Below are positions 11,209-24,000 of a DNA stretch of 64,000 nt, piece after piece. The notes under the pieces are model-generated. The model saw only the letters and a list, made by a program, of their open reading frames with translations. It was not told the DNA's origin and ran no database searches. Position 1 is the first letter of the stretch, and every line of letters begins with the position of its first letter. Both the position numbers and the translations under genes were made by a program. Source of the DNA: Agelaius tricolor (lineage: Eukaryota; Chordata; Aves; Passeriformes; Icteridae); contig JALJCS010000029.1 in assembly GCA_023055355.1 (NCBI GenBank), positions 496,001-560,000 on the forward strand. The letters are read 5' to 3'.

Positions 11209-12863
11209 CTGTGGGATATGCTCTTGTCCTGAATACTGAACTGCAGTATTGTCTGATGATTTTTTGAATCCTTTGAAGGCATTTTGAATTCTTTTTCAGC
11301 CTTAAATTAGACTAAATAGCTTTGATTTGTGGGTATTGAGAACCAGAAATCACTGCCCTGGCTTGCCTTTTTTACAGCTCCTTTCCGTGGGAGACTCGCT
11401 GCAAACGTCACAGCTGGTGAGACAGTGGGCACACCATCATTCTGAAAGAGCTTTGCACAGTAAACATAGAGGAGGATTAAATATTGAAATGCAGATGACA
11501 GGAGCTGCCCAATGGACTCTGCTGGTGGAAATCAAATACTAGTCTAGTCTTTTGAATGCAAATAATTCCTCCCAATGAGGCCAGACAGGCTTGTTTGCCT
11601 TTGAATCTGAGCATGTGGACAGTAGTGGATGGTCTACAGGTTGAAAACAGTGTAGATACTTCTCCTTTTTTTCAATAGTGGCTCAGAAACTGAAAAGGCA
11701 GCTACCAAATGGTAAATACATCCCTACAGATTCAAAAATGGTTGTTCTTAAGTTGCATCTCCACCATAACAACAAATTGTTAGAACTAAAATACAGATGG
11801 GAATTTTATAGCTTCTCAGAAATGAAGCAGGAATTGGCCAATGGGCCTTAGCAGTAGCTACAAGTTTTTCAGCATGAGGCATCTCAAAAGTATTTTAACC
11901 GTACAGAACTTTTCTGTACTTTTGGCCTTTTATCTCAAGGATGCATCCAAAAAAAAAAGGAAAAAAACGCCAAGAAAAATAAAAAAGAACAAACCCTACC
12001 AAATATATATATATATATATATTACATGACTAAGATAATAAGCACAATCAGTAACCTATATAGAAACAGAACCCATGGTTTTTAACTTTCAACCTTGTCT
12101 TCTCAACACACTCTCGAAAATGGAATTGTTTCCCTATCTGCCTTGAAACATTTTGGAGCAAAAAACACTCTAAGGTCCTGAGAGGTGTTTTGGTCAAAAA
12201 TCCCTTCTTCTGGTTTTCTGTCCAGAAGCAGAGTAATGGAGGGGAAAGCTGGTAGCTGGCCAAAGGAGGTAGGAAGAGTAATCATCATCCACAACACTGG
12301 GGCTAAAGAAATTTCCACAGAAAATTACCTGCCTTATTACTTGCTCATGTGGTGGGTTGAAAGCTCAGAATCTGTTTCCATGTTTCCCATCCCTCGAATA
12401 GGGGATGTTCTATTTCACAGAATTCGAGCTCCTCAAACTTCAGTCCTGCCAGAACAGCCTGCCACGTGCTGTCATAGGGGATCTGCTGATGCCCACTGAC
12501 TCTTACCAGTCTAGTGCTCGTCACTGTTGCAGATCAAGAACTACTGAATAGTTCTGATGAATGCTCTTAGAGTGGTTGAAAACAAGGAAAGAATGACTAG
12601 ACATTTGTATGATCAAATCCCCTGATGGAATAAAAACAGGCCAGGACAACAAGCTTAATAAATGTATTCATTGTCATAAGAAGGGAGATGAAGGGTCCAA
12701 AAGATTACTTGCATACTTACTGTTCTAAATCCCTTGTTATCTGGTAAATTGCAAAGGATGCCCGGCTTTCACCAAAATGCAAATCCGATTAAAATGTGAA
12801 GCCTTACACTTTACTGGATATAAAACTTCATCATCCATTTTTAAATCTTAGAGATTGCAATGT
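11209..12863. other. No recognised gene; TA microsatellite
   Basis: I see no gene. A short TA run is present at 12003-12022, preceded by an A-rich stretch at 11949-11990. Confidence 0.5.
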
Positions 12864-13463
12864 TGTCCTGGTTTAGGGCAAATTTGGAGGAGAATTTCCA
12901 AATGAGGGCCCCTCCCCGCAACTGGTTTGGGAAGGATTCCTCAGAGAGAAGTGGAACGAACCTGTTTATTTAATAGGCACAGCACCCCCCAGCACGCAAA
13001 AGGAACAATTCCGGATGACACCGCTCTGAAAAAGATGACAAATTCAGAAAGTCTCTCTTGGGGGGGTGCTCACTCTCTTCTCAGTCCCTCCGGCGCTGGG
13101 CCAGCTGCTGCAGGCCACAAGGTGCAAACTCTCGGTGTTTCCCAGGTCCCAGTCCGGAGCAGGTTCAAAATGGTCAGTAAAAGGAAAGGAGAAATGGTCC
13201 AGGAAGAAATTTGGACAGTTTAGCTAAACTAGCTAATGAGCAAAAGCAAGCAGTAGCGAAGCAAGCAAGAGTGAGAGAGAGCAAAGCGAAAAGCAAAAGC
13301 AGGAAAAGCAAAAGCTACAGTCTCTGTGTCCCGCCAGGCTGATAAGAAAACCAAAACAAAACATTCCCTCTTCAGAGCCAGTCTTAAAGGTACAGAACAT
13401 TATATCCAACATTCACAGAACACATGAATGGGGATACAAGCATCATAACGTCACCCTAGGACA
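12864..13463 (-). mobile_element. Solo LTR, family A
   Basis: This is a 600-bp LTR with termini TGTCCT and AGGACA (perfect 6-bp inverted ends). Flanks AATGT (12859-12863) and GATGT (13464-13468) match at 4 of 5 bases as a decayed 5-bp TSD. It shares most of its length with LTRs at 27410-28758, 30592-31863 and 40022-40693. These include a block resembling CCCCTCCCC-CAACTGG near the 3' end and a GC/AAAGC-rich low-complexity block (13235-13310). Confidence 0.85.
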
Positions 13464-15429
13464 GATGTATTTCCTATTAATACCTTAATATTAGTAAGGT
13501 TTAGAGCTGGAATTCAGAGGGAAAAGAAAGCTATTTTGAATTCATTCTATTCAATCATCTTGTCTGGACTGTCTCTTCCTGCTTTTCACTTCTGAAACTC
13601 TGTATGAAAGGCATAGAGTTCTGGATTAATTCTTTTCAACAGTTTCCCCTGTTATTCTTTAAAGGCAAACCTGAAAAATCCACACTTTCTTTCCCAACCA
13701 CTTCTAAAATTCCATTGAGAAGCAAAAAAAAACCCCATCAAACAACTAAATCTCTGCTCCAATTTGTAGGAAAAAAACCCCATGCCATTAACTGCTTTCC
13801 TAACATTTTCTTTCTCTTGTATTAATATGGCAACCTTTTCTTGCTTTTATAGATTAGAACCAAATTCTTAAAGCTATAAGGAAACACAGGTTTACTGTAG
13901 CTGATTCTGAGATACAGTAGTCCAGCAAGGAGGTCAGACCTCAAAAGAAGCGTCTGTACAACAAGATTCAGCACAACGTTGAGACATATTAGCTATTGTT
14001 CAAGAAAAGCCGCCAAAATGAAACTGCTTAGACTTCTATCCTATCATGGGTGCCTGCTTCCAGAACCTGACCTAAGTTGCTGGAAACTAGCTGCAATATG
14101 ACTGCAAACAATGCTGTGAATGTAGGACATTGTTATTCTTCTCTTCCATTGAAAACCCCAAGTGGAGTTGCGTCATTTTCTTAAAAATTCTCTATTTCCT
14201 TCCAAACTGGTAAAATAATGATAAATAAAGTGTTCTGTTCATACAGTTTAAATCTAATAATGTTCAAAATGAAAAAAAAAAAAAATTCATTCAGCTATGG
14301 TCTGCAATAATAGAGCCGAGAGAAGAGGAACCAGTCTGGCCTACAAAATAAAGTGAAGCAGAATTTGGGAATTTGGAACACCTTACGATGTAATATTTAA
14401 AGAAAAAAAAGAAATAAAATGTAACCTACCCAAACTCAATCAGTGATGCACCGACAGAGAAAAAAGAACTCATTACTACTAATATTTCTTTCATTCTCAG
14501 ACAAGAAGTTAAATTATCCTCTTGAATGCACGGAAGATTGTTGCGAAAGACAGCAGCCTTCTTCTTTACAACATATTCTTCAGAACTCCAGGAGACAAAT
14601 CATTAGAGCGATGAGGCTCTTTCTCTCTGTAAAACTTCCAGAGCATAGCCAATATTATATTCCTTTAGAGATCCTCACCGCCCTGGGCGACTGGTGGATA
14701 GTCTACAGCTCCAGTACATCAGCCAGACGCTCTGCCTTATTTAGCATGGCTACTGCAGCAAGGACATCATCTCTACTGGCTTTCTATCCAAAATACATGC
14801 AAGGCACAACAAAGAATATACCCAAAACACTGAGCACAGCCTATGGCCTTCAAAACAAAAATCTCACGATGGCAATACTGGATCTTCTGATCCAAACCAT
14901 CGGGAAACATTTCTTTAGAGGCGAAAAAAGCTCCTGTTGATTGTACAAAAAATAGTGATGTAAACCAGAGTTGCGTGACCCAGTATTTCTATTGAACTGG
15001 AACTATTTTGATCAATATTATGGATCCATTTCTTTTCAGGGCATTTGGTAAAAAATGTAAAGTATAGTTTAAAAGGAATTATTGGATGCGTACTAAGTAC
15101 TAGGGATTAGTTAAGGTGTTGGTTTTGCATGGCTTGGTTTTTGGTGGGGAGGGAAGAAGCCAGCCACAGAAGTGAATCTTTTGTGAAAAGCTCCTAGAAG
15201 CTTCCTCCATGCCTGGCAAAGTGAATCCCTGCTTGGCACTAAGAACAGACATGCTGCTAAGCCAATTAGACAAGCAGTAATATATTTCAGAAGGAAATCA
15301 AATCTGCGGCCAATTAACTTTTAAGTTTGCTAATTTTTTGGTTGGCACCTCTTCTGGTTTGAAAGCAAAACCAGCAAGAGATGCTGTCGCTGTTGCAGTG
15401 TGTGTTTTTGATTGTAATGCAGTTTGAGT
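13464..15429. other. No recognised gene
   Basis: The longest open frame here is 14443-14940 on the plus strand (165 codons). It shows no family I recognise, no obvious signal or membrane segments and no supporting context, so I do not call it a gene. Homopurine runs occur at 14270-14284 and 14400-14412. Confidence 0.4.
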
Positions 15430-16600
15430 AGTCAGTTTGATAATACTTCCTGTTTTGTGCTGTTGGAGCATATTTTATTATTAAGGGATTGTTCCTTTCC
15501 CCCCGTGTTATTAGTTTTTGCCCTAGTTGTCCATCTCCCCACAGACCTGCCCTTTTGTTCCCTTTTCCTCCTCCCACTGAATGCCAATCCCTCCCCAAGC
15601 CTGCCCCTTTCTCTAGAAACTTCCCTATCAATTTTATAGTCTTCAAAACCCCATTGGTTTGTTTAAGTTATTCTCCTCCCCTGTAGTCCCCTATTGGTTT
15701 AAACATTGTATTCCCCGCCTTGTGGTCCAGCCCCAGTTGCTCCCAGTGTGTTCAAGATTGTATCCTCCTCTGGCACCTCTCCCCATTTCTAAGTTGATGT
15801 ATGCATTTGGGTCAGTGTCTTTGTGTCCCTGACCCTCCAGGGAAGAAACTCCTTTGGAAAACATACAGAAGACCTCTCCCTGTTCCTTGTCCCTGCCCTC
15901 GGCGCAGTCCCATCCCCAATGCAGTCCACCTGTGCCATAGAGCAGCTGTGCCCTACAGCTGCACCCTGGATTTGACAGCTTTCTGGGGGCAGCCCACTCT
16001 GGCTGTTGGTGTCAGGAGCTAGTTGGTCTGAAGAAATCCAGCATGGCAGCAAGCCTCCAAGTCAGAAATACAATTTATTAGGAAAAGGGGAAAAACCAAA
16101 TACATGCAATGATACAAAAGAAAAACCACGGACAGAATACAACCTGTCACCCTGCTAGTTAGGGTGGTGGCAGCAGTCCGGATGAAATGGCCTTGTTGAA
16201 GTGGTGATCCTGTAGAAACCATCTGGTAGCTCTTGTCCTCTGAAGACCCAGTGGGTGAGGGTGGCCGTTCCTCTAGGAAGCCAGTGGAAAGACTGCTTGT
16301 GGTGTCCCAAAACTCAGATTATATCCAGCTGGGGATGCTTAGCTCCTGCCCCCTGGGCAGAGCATCTTGCAATGGGCTCAAATTGTTCTGAGTCATGCGG
16401 TGGTTCCTTGATTAGCCTTTAAACAGAAATGGCTCCTGGAGGGAGTCATCTCTGAATCATGTGGCAAGACATGGATGGCCCCGTTAAGAGATAAGGAGAT
16501 AAGGAAAAAACGATGCCCCTCCCGGTTTCAGCAGCTCTTGAGGTTGGGAGCAGAAAACATTTTTATATTGTAGCCTAGGACAATACAGGATGAATGCTTT
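15430..16600. mobile_element. Probable LTR-retroelement remnants
   Basis: The segment 15440-16010 reads like the U3/R/U5 of an avian ERV1-type LTR on the plus strand, with repeated CCTATTGGTTT-type inverted CCAAT boxes at 15650-15700. The segment 16010-16590 has a reverse AATAAA (TTTATT at about 16075) and C-rich parts like an LTR on the minus strand. I could not find terminal repeats with a TSD for either, so boundaries and class are uncertain. Confidence 0.35.
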
Positions 16601-18239
16601 TGCATTTGCAGGAAGTTTGTGTGGATTTGAAAAGCATCCTTATAGCAGAGGCACAAAAGTATTCTCCTACCCTTTTAAATCATCTTCAAACCAAGCAATT
16701 CTCACAATAAGGTAGCGCATGAATGACTTGCAAGTGAGTTGAAGAAACACGGCAAAGATAAGTAGTGTTCAACTGCAGAGAATCGTTTAGGGACACCATA
16801 CCTTTATATACCTTTATATTTTAAATTAGGAAGCATGGATGGACCGTTTTTTTCCCCTTAGTTGACTACAGAACCAGCGGTCCCTTGCGGGAGGGTGTTT
16901 GGATTCAAGATGACACTGGCAGCTAAGAGCATGGCTACATAGAAGGTGCTACTTTGAGACCAGAACATTCAACTACTTCAAGGCAGATAGGAGAAGAGCT
17001 GACTAGTGACAGCTCTGAGCAGAAGAGTCTGTGGCTTATCCTGTGGGAACAATAGTAAGACATTTCAATTGAAAAACCCCATTCATTTCCAAGGAGCAAA
17101 CATCAGTAAAAATAAAAGGTCAAGTAAAGACACCCTAGTGCTCTTCTTATCAGAAGCATGTTCCTCCATATGAGAGTATTTAGGAAAGGACAGTCCATTC
17201 ATGAAGAAAGGTGTGCCAGTTAGAAAACCTGTAGAACACTACAAGACAAACTCACACAATATACATCCTCAAATGCAAAATGAAGAAATAATCATTTCAA
17301 GCTTCCGTGGAATTAATTGCATTTTATTTGTTCTTTTCATTTCAGCTGCTCTCAAGTTATTTTTTAAGACTGAATTTTATGAATTCAGCAAAGCTCTCTT
17401 TTTGAATGTCTGCATACCCCTATAAAACACTGAGGTGACAAAGAGAACGGCAGTGGAAGGAAACCTGGTCCACCTCCCCCTCCTTGAAGCTTTAGGCCAG
17501 CGAGTGATTAGAATTTAGTCACTTCATGTGCTTTACCAAGAGAGAATGTTTTCCAGCCTTTATCTTGCCTTTTGGAGCTGATTCACTTTGTAGTCATAAA
17601 TTCTTGACTCAGTTGGTGAGAAACAATGGCATTACAGCCGTGGATGTTAAAGTGCACTGATGGGAAAGGAAGTTTTCATCTTCAGGTCCTTGCTTCAGTA
17701 AATCTTCCAAATTCATCAGAAAGAAAGTTCCCAGACCGGTAATCCCCACTCAAATGACCTAATTCAAATAGTCTGTAGGCATAAGAGGCATCAAGCAGGT
17801 GCTGTCATCTGTTAGGGGAATAGCCAGCCAGTACATGATTGTCTAGTTGGGCGGCAACAATTTTGGAAAGAATTTAGTTTTTTTTGTATTGCAAGTGAAT
17901 GGTCAATACATTTTATTAGTGGATACGGGTAAAAGAATGTCTTCTGCATCCTTTCAGAGGGGAAGCTTCCCTAGATCTAAAGCTGCTCAGCTCCACGATA
18001 GGATGCTTTGTCTGAAAAGGGAACTCAAGTCTTTGTCCTTTTGGATGGCTTCTATAGTTTTTCACTCACTCTTCAGGTAGCTGTTAATATGTTCTGTTAT
18101 CCCTTGCAAACTTTTATGGGCATAGTCACTGAATTGGTACGTATTCCATGAAGTCCACAGGCCCTGTTGAGATGCAGCCACAGGTCTCAAGGGTGTTAGC
18201 AGATGTTATTCTGAGGCCACTCCTAATGATGTTTGATGG
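16601..18239. other. No recognised feature
   Basis: This is AT-rich sequence with only short open frames and no recognised gene, RNA or repeat. Confidence 0.5.
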
Positions 18240-18890
18240 ATCATAGTGACTGAGGAAAGTGCCCAAAGACTGGATGAAAGCAAATGTCACCCATCTTGGA
18301 AAAAGGCAACTAGGAGGACTTGGAAAAGTACAAGCCAGCCAGCCAGCGTCATTTTTATCCCCAGGAAGTTGATGGAGCAGCTATTGCTGGAAAGCATTGC
18401 CAGGCACATGAAGGAGGACAAAATGACATAGTCAGCATGGATTTACCAGGGGAACTTGATGCTGAACAACTTTTTAAACTCCTCTGATGAATCAACTTGC
18501 CCGGTAGATGAAGGGAATATTGTCTGCCTGGGCTTCAGGAAGGTTTTTGACATTTATCTAGGTGGCAGCACACAGACATCCCAGAAGTGTGCAAAGAGGA
18601 GGGAACCAGTGTCTTTTCAAGGATGCTCAGTGAAAAGACAAGAGGCAGTAGGCACACACTGAAATACAGGAGATTGCCTCTGCACATCAGCAAATGATTT
18701 TTTACTGTGAGGGCGACTGAACCACGGCACAGACTGCCCAGAAAGATGGTGGAGCCTGGATCTTTGAAGACATTAAAAGTACACCCAGATATAATCCTGG
18801 GCAAGAGGCTCTAGGTATCCTGGTTTAAGCAGGGGGGTTGGACCTGGTGAGCCCCACTGACGCCTTCCACTCTCGTTCATTCTGTGCTAG
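18240..18890 (+). mobile_element. CR1 LINE fragment
   Basis: The plus strand contains eroded CR1 ORF2 text: an RT-upstream block about a person-like phrase series at 18246-18540, then a jump to the 3' UTR-like segment at 18680-18880 that ends in the usual GG-TTGGACCTGG stretch. Internal deletions and stops are present. Confidence 0.75.
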
Positions 18891-20829
18891 TGAATTCTCT
18901 TAGAGATGCATTTCAAGCAGTGGCATGACAAAGATCTGTGCAGAGAGAGATCCAAATGGACATGGGATCTAAGTTCCTTAAGTAGTGCTCAAGAAGAATG
19001 CAAAACTCTGGGATAAGTGTCTCTTCCATAACTGAATCCCTTTCACGGGAAAATTCCCCAGCTATAGAAAGATCTTCTGATAGGCATGCTTAAGACTGAC
19101 ACTGGCTGAGCAAATTTCTCCCTATGTGTGTTTAAGACCAATTAGGATCTTCAACATGTTGTCAACATAGTCACAGAATGTATATTGTTAAGAAGGGACA
19201 ACTTACATCAGAATGGCAAATTTTGGTCCACAAAATGTATTAATGTATGGGAACTATCTACTTGGGTTGAAAATAAAAAGAAAGAGTTAGTCTTTATTTA
19301 TCAATTCCATCGCAATATTGATGAGGTAAGAAAAAGACCTTAGTCCTTAACCTTCTTAACTCAAGCAAAGATTTTTTAAAATTCCTTGTAAAAAATGTAT
19401 CCTAATTATCAGACTATGAAACAATTTTAGTTGGGGAAAAAAGTTCCAAAATTGTGTAGATAGTGGTAAAGAAGCCAAGAAAATAGGTAAGAAACAAAAA
19501 GAGAGCAAAAGAGTCAGCTTCAGTCTGCAAGCTCGTTGTAGAAGTAATCTGCTAGAAAAAGGAACCCCCAGTTGAATTTCCAATGGATTCATGCACTTGA
19601 TTCAGTAACTAGTCAATGTAAAAACCAATCCTTTTGTACAACTTCTCCCAGCAACAAAAACCCCAACAGCTTGACACCACCATCATGCCTGTCCCAGATG
19701 TATTTTAAAAGAAATGATCCTTTCTTGAAACTCTATTTGCATAAAAGTTGCAAGACATTGGAGGGATTCTCCACATTCTCATTTCTCCATGTGGCTTGAA
19801 AGTCTATTTGATAAAATATGCAACAAAGCATATGATTTATAAGGTAGGGTAAAATGGATGATTTGGGAATTGATCTCTTGTTGATATTAAACTTCATATC
19901 CACTCTCTGTGAAGTTTCTAAAAGAAATGATGGAGCTGAGGCATGAATCTGCCACAACAAGTGTTAAGCAAACATACACACTCCCCTTCACATGCCCCCC
20001 TTCCACACACACCTAGGCCCACACAGAGGTCAGCATAGCAGATGATGAACACCTTGGAAAAGACCGAAATGCTAAATACCTCTCTTTGGGGGCAAAATAG
20101 CTGGTGCAACAATTCAAATATCTGGTGTAAAAATTCTGTTTAATATCTACCTCCTATTTAAAACACAGCTTTTCATTTAATTATATGTAGGGAATATTTT
20201 CATATTATTTGTTTCTTTACAATTACTCTGTTCTCATGTGTTGTATGTCTAGGAATATTTTCTTCTAAAAATAGAAAAAAATAGATAATATCCTTTCAGA
20301 AGAAAACATTGGTTTATACAATTTTAAACCATCGTGATATGGAAGAATTCTTTTGTCCCTCACTAAGGTGGAAGAACTATTTGGATCACAGATCATTTAC
20401 AATGAAATACTTTACCTTTTTAAGATGCTTTCAGTCAATTTCATATCCTCATTGCTTATTCATTGTAAACAGTAATTTTTCAGTGAAGGGAAAGTGTGTG
20501 GTATATCTACATTATGTTCAAACCCAATTCCTACTAAAGGCCAGGCTGAGCTCCAGTAAATAATGTCCTGAATAATATTTTGCCGCCTTCTTTGGCACTT
20601 CATGAAATCCTAACATGAGGAAGTGTTGAAATACAGAGATTTTGTCCCGTGTAGAAACCCATCCCATGTATTTTATGCTGTAATTCTTCTCTCTTTTAAA
20701 ATTTGCTATCTTCTGCATAGTTTTCATTAACCTGTTACAGTAGTGAAAATCACAGATCAAGGTAATTTTGTAACACTTTGATTTTACCCCAAGAACTTGC
20801 TCCTATACTTCAATCTGAGTTTCTTCTAG
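18891..20829. other. No recognised feature
   Basis: AT-rich sequence with short open frames only. I see no gene or repeat ends that I can support. Confidence 0.5.
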
Positions 20830-21000
20830 ATTCAAACTTTGTTTCTCTACCATCAAGAGTCTCCAGTGTTGCTGCTCAAAGCCCCATCCAACCTGACCTT
20901 GAATACTTTCAGGGATGGGACACCCACTACTTCTCTGGGCAACCTGTTCCAGTGTTCCAGCACCCCCACAGTAAAAAATGTCTTCCTTTCATCTAATATG
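20830..21000 (-). mobile_element. CR1 LINE fragment
   Basis: About 170 bp match, in reverse, the CR1 3' region. It carries the phrases for a CCCATCCAACCTGACCTTGAA block and a GGGCAACCTGTTCCAGTG block. It is truncated at both ends. Confidence 0.8.
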
Positions 21001-24000
21001 TGTCAGAAGTATTAAATCTAGGCATATAAACTTTGAGGAAAGGTTTGAAATTCTTTTGATTTGAATCACATTTTATATGAATACTGACTTACAGATGACT
21101 AAAATATGTAGATGGGCGTTTGAGCTGACACTTTTTGAAAAGGTGCATGGAATTTAAAATTAAAACCAGTACCATTAAAAGCTTTGTGCCGTTTTCTTTT
21201 TCCTCTGGTATTCAAAATTGCATATATCAAATATCTGTGCTTCATACAAAGGTCTTAGACACTCTCAGAAAAAAGCTTTTCTTTCAGACTAAGTTGCAGT
21301 TTACGTAGAACACTAGTACTAGTGAAGGTTTTTCTGGGCATAGGGGGAACACCTTCTCATTGGATTTGTGTGCAGAATGCATTTTATGCAAACTGGAAAA
21401 TTGATCCCAGCTGTGTTCTAGTCATCATTCTTACTGCATCAGGCCTGAAGATTCTGTGAAAAGTAGCCTGTGGACCTTGAACATAGCTCATGTGAAACAG
21501 ATGAGAGGCGATGGAGAAGTTGAGGGAGAGAATAAAGAGCATATGGCCCAGTACAGACTAACGATTGTTTGGCACCCTTTAAAGGCTGTCTTTGACAAGC
21601 AGGGCTGAAGCAGGTCTGCAAAATATCCGGGAGATCAAAATCCATTGAAGCAAATTGCCCTGGCCAGTCACCTTGCTGCCGATAATTCACTCTCCATAGC
21701 AGCTGATCAGGCCTAACAATGCTGCTGCAGAAGTATTGTGAAAAAGGTAGGCATATTTTCACAGATGCAGGGGAAAATCCCCTTGGATGATGGTTCCAAG
21801 GGATTACTTGATGGAGCAAGTTATGTACCCTTATCTACCGTGCAATATCTAAGTTGGTGAGTTCACTATCTGTCAGCATCACTTTCGAAAATAAATGTTT
21901 GATCCACAAAACAATATTTCATATGTCCTGTCTACCTGCTTCATTTCAACCAAGGAATAGGCTACGTTCCATCAGCAAAGGGTTTATGATCCTATGTTTC
22001 TTTAAACTGTGATAATTCTTTATTTTTTTCTAAATCAGACACTGTCTATTCATAAGATTCAGATGTCCATGGCAGGGGTGTAATTAAATTCACATCTTAA
22101 AAAATAACCTTCTTCTTGTTATCTTTTTATTAAATTACTGCCATGTAACATCAGTCTGAGAGCTGAAGAAAACCCCTTCATTTGCTGTTTGCCAAGTATC
22201 ATCTATGTGATACAAATTCGACTTGAGAAATCACACCCGTACATTGCCATGTAGCACTACTAGTAATGCTTTCACAACCTTTTCTTCATCATTAGGTCTT
22301 TTGGTGAAGTGAATGATTAGAACATAAGCAAGGGCATTTGTTCAAGATGCTCCAGAAAGAGCTGTGGTCTGTTCTCTTCTTTGCTGCCTATGTTAGCACT
22401 GAGCTGCAAAAAAGGAAAGATTACTAGGAAAAGTGTTACTTTCAGTCTAAACTTGTAAATGATGTTTGGAATACCCTGTTAAATGACAAGGTGCTCTTTT
22501 AAAATATGGCATCTTAAGGGAAAATGTCAGCTTTAAAAAGGTTTTGAGACAGTTGCTTCTGGAAAAAAAAAAAAAAAAGAAAAGAATTGGAGGCTTCTAA
22601 GGTCTTTAGGCATACTATTTTGAAGATTGATTCAAACCACAGTTTCTTCATATAGGAAGAACAGAGGACCATAGATGCAACCCATTTGAAAATGGATTTC
22701 TAGATGTTTCTGGTTGGGATTACCAGGCATCATTTCTTGTGAAGTCGAGGGACTGCAGTTAGCACTCCAATAATTTCCTTCCCTGAAATTCATCTGCATT
22801 TGGTCCTTTTTCCAGAGTCCCCATTTATTAGTGAAGGTATACTCTATCTATGCATTAGAATATTCCATTAGAGTGTGTGACTCATACTTGCTAGTTAAAA
22901 TTAGCTGGAGCGGAATGGATAGTTACAGTTGCGTGTATACAATAGTCTTATTTTGGCAAGTTTTCTTTAGACAATGTTGAAGCAGCACTAGCAACTAGGA
23001 AGTACAGCTTGCAGCAGGGAAGGACACTCTTCTGCTTTCTCAAGTTTCCTGTAGTTAAATAGACACCAAAAGGCTTTTCCTAGTACTACTACTGTCTTGT
23101 AGGAATACTTGATCTAATCCTATCTTTGATCAAATTCCTAATGGGTTACTTTTCTACAAGGCAGAACATTTTTCTTTTAATAATATGTATTTTGTAAGTT
23201 GGAAACATGAACTTGTGCACCAGTCACGTGGACTGTACTCCTTATTAAGTTTCACAACCTTCTTTAGAAAATATTGACTGTGTGTAACTTCAAAAGGAGA
23301 ATTCTGGGCATCTTCATTCTATTGATGTACTTGTTTTTCTCCCATGCTGGTATTGTTTTCTATCATTTTTACCAACAGAAATCTTTTTCCCTGACACCTA
23401 TGGAAAAGACCTATGTTTACTCAACAGTGCAGCGTCAGTCCATTGTTTAGAATGATTTCAACATGGTCCCCAACATATCGGACAGCTAGACAGCAGAGGT
23501 TAGCAACAGGGAATGGGAATAACTTCTGAACCGTTTCAGTAGATTTCCCAGGAAGGGCTTGCTTTCTGCCACTGCAAATTTTCCCAGAGATTTTGTCTGG
23601 TGAAGAGTTGCATCAAAAGAGTATTTTTGCCCAAACCTTGGGGCAAGCTCTGTCTCCGATTTACTAGTGAATGCAAAGAGGGTGAAAGTGCTGCTTCAAA
23701 GCCCTCTGTGCGCTTTCTGTACCAAGAGGGGGGGTGACCCCAGAAATAAGTTTTGATCTCTCTTCAGAACACAAGGCATGTCATCACCTCATTCATCTTC
23801 TTCTGGGACTCATAGCATCTTAAGACGAAGAAGCTCTCTTGCTTGCTGAAGTGCGTTCAGCAAAAAAACCTTGTCTCATCAGCAGATTTGAACACAACTA
23901 CAGTCGAGTCAATTCCAATGCTGGCAGGGCAATACTCTACCCCACTAGTAACATGCCACTATTAGAAGACTGTGTAAAACTATTTTTGTACAAAGTAATC

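Noticed and set aside
14443..14940. 165-codon open frame
   Set aside because: No family, signal or context supports it, and length alone is not convincing over 64 kb.
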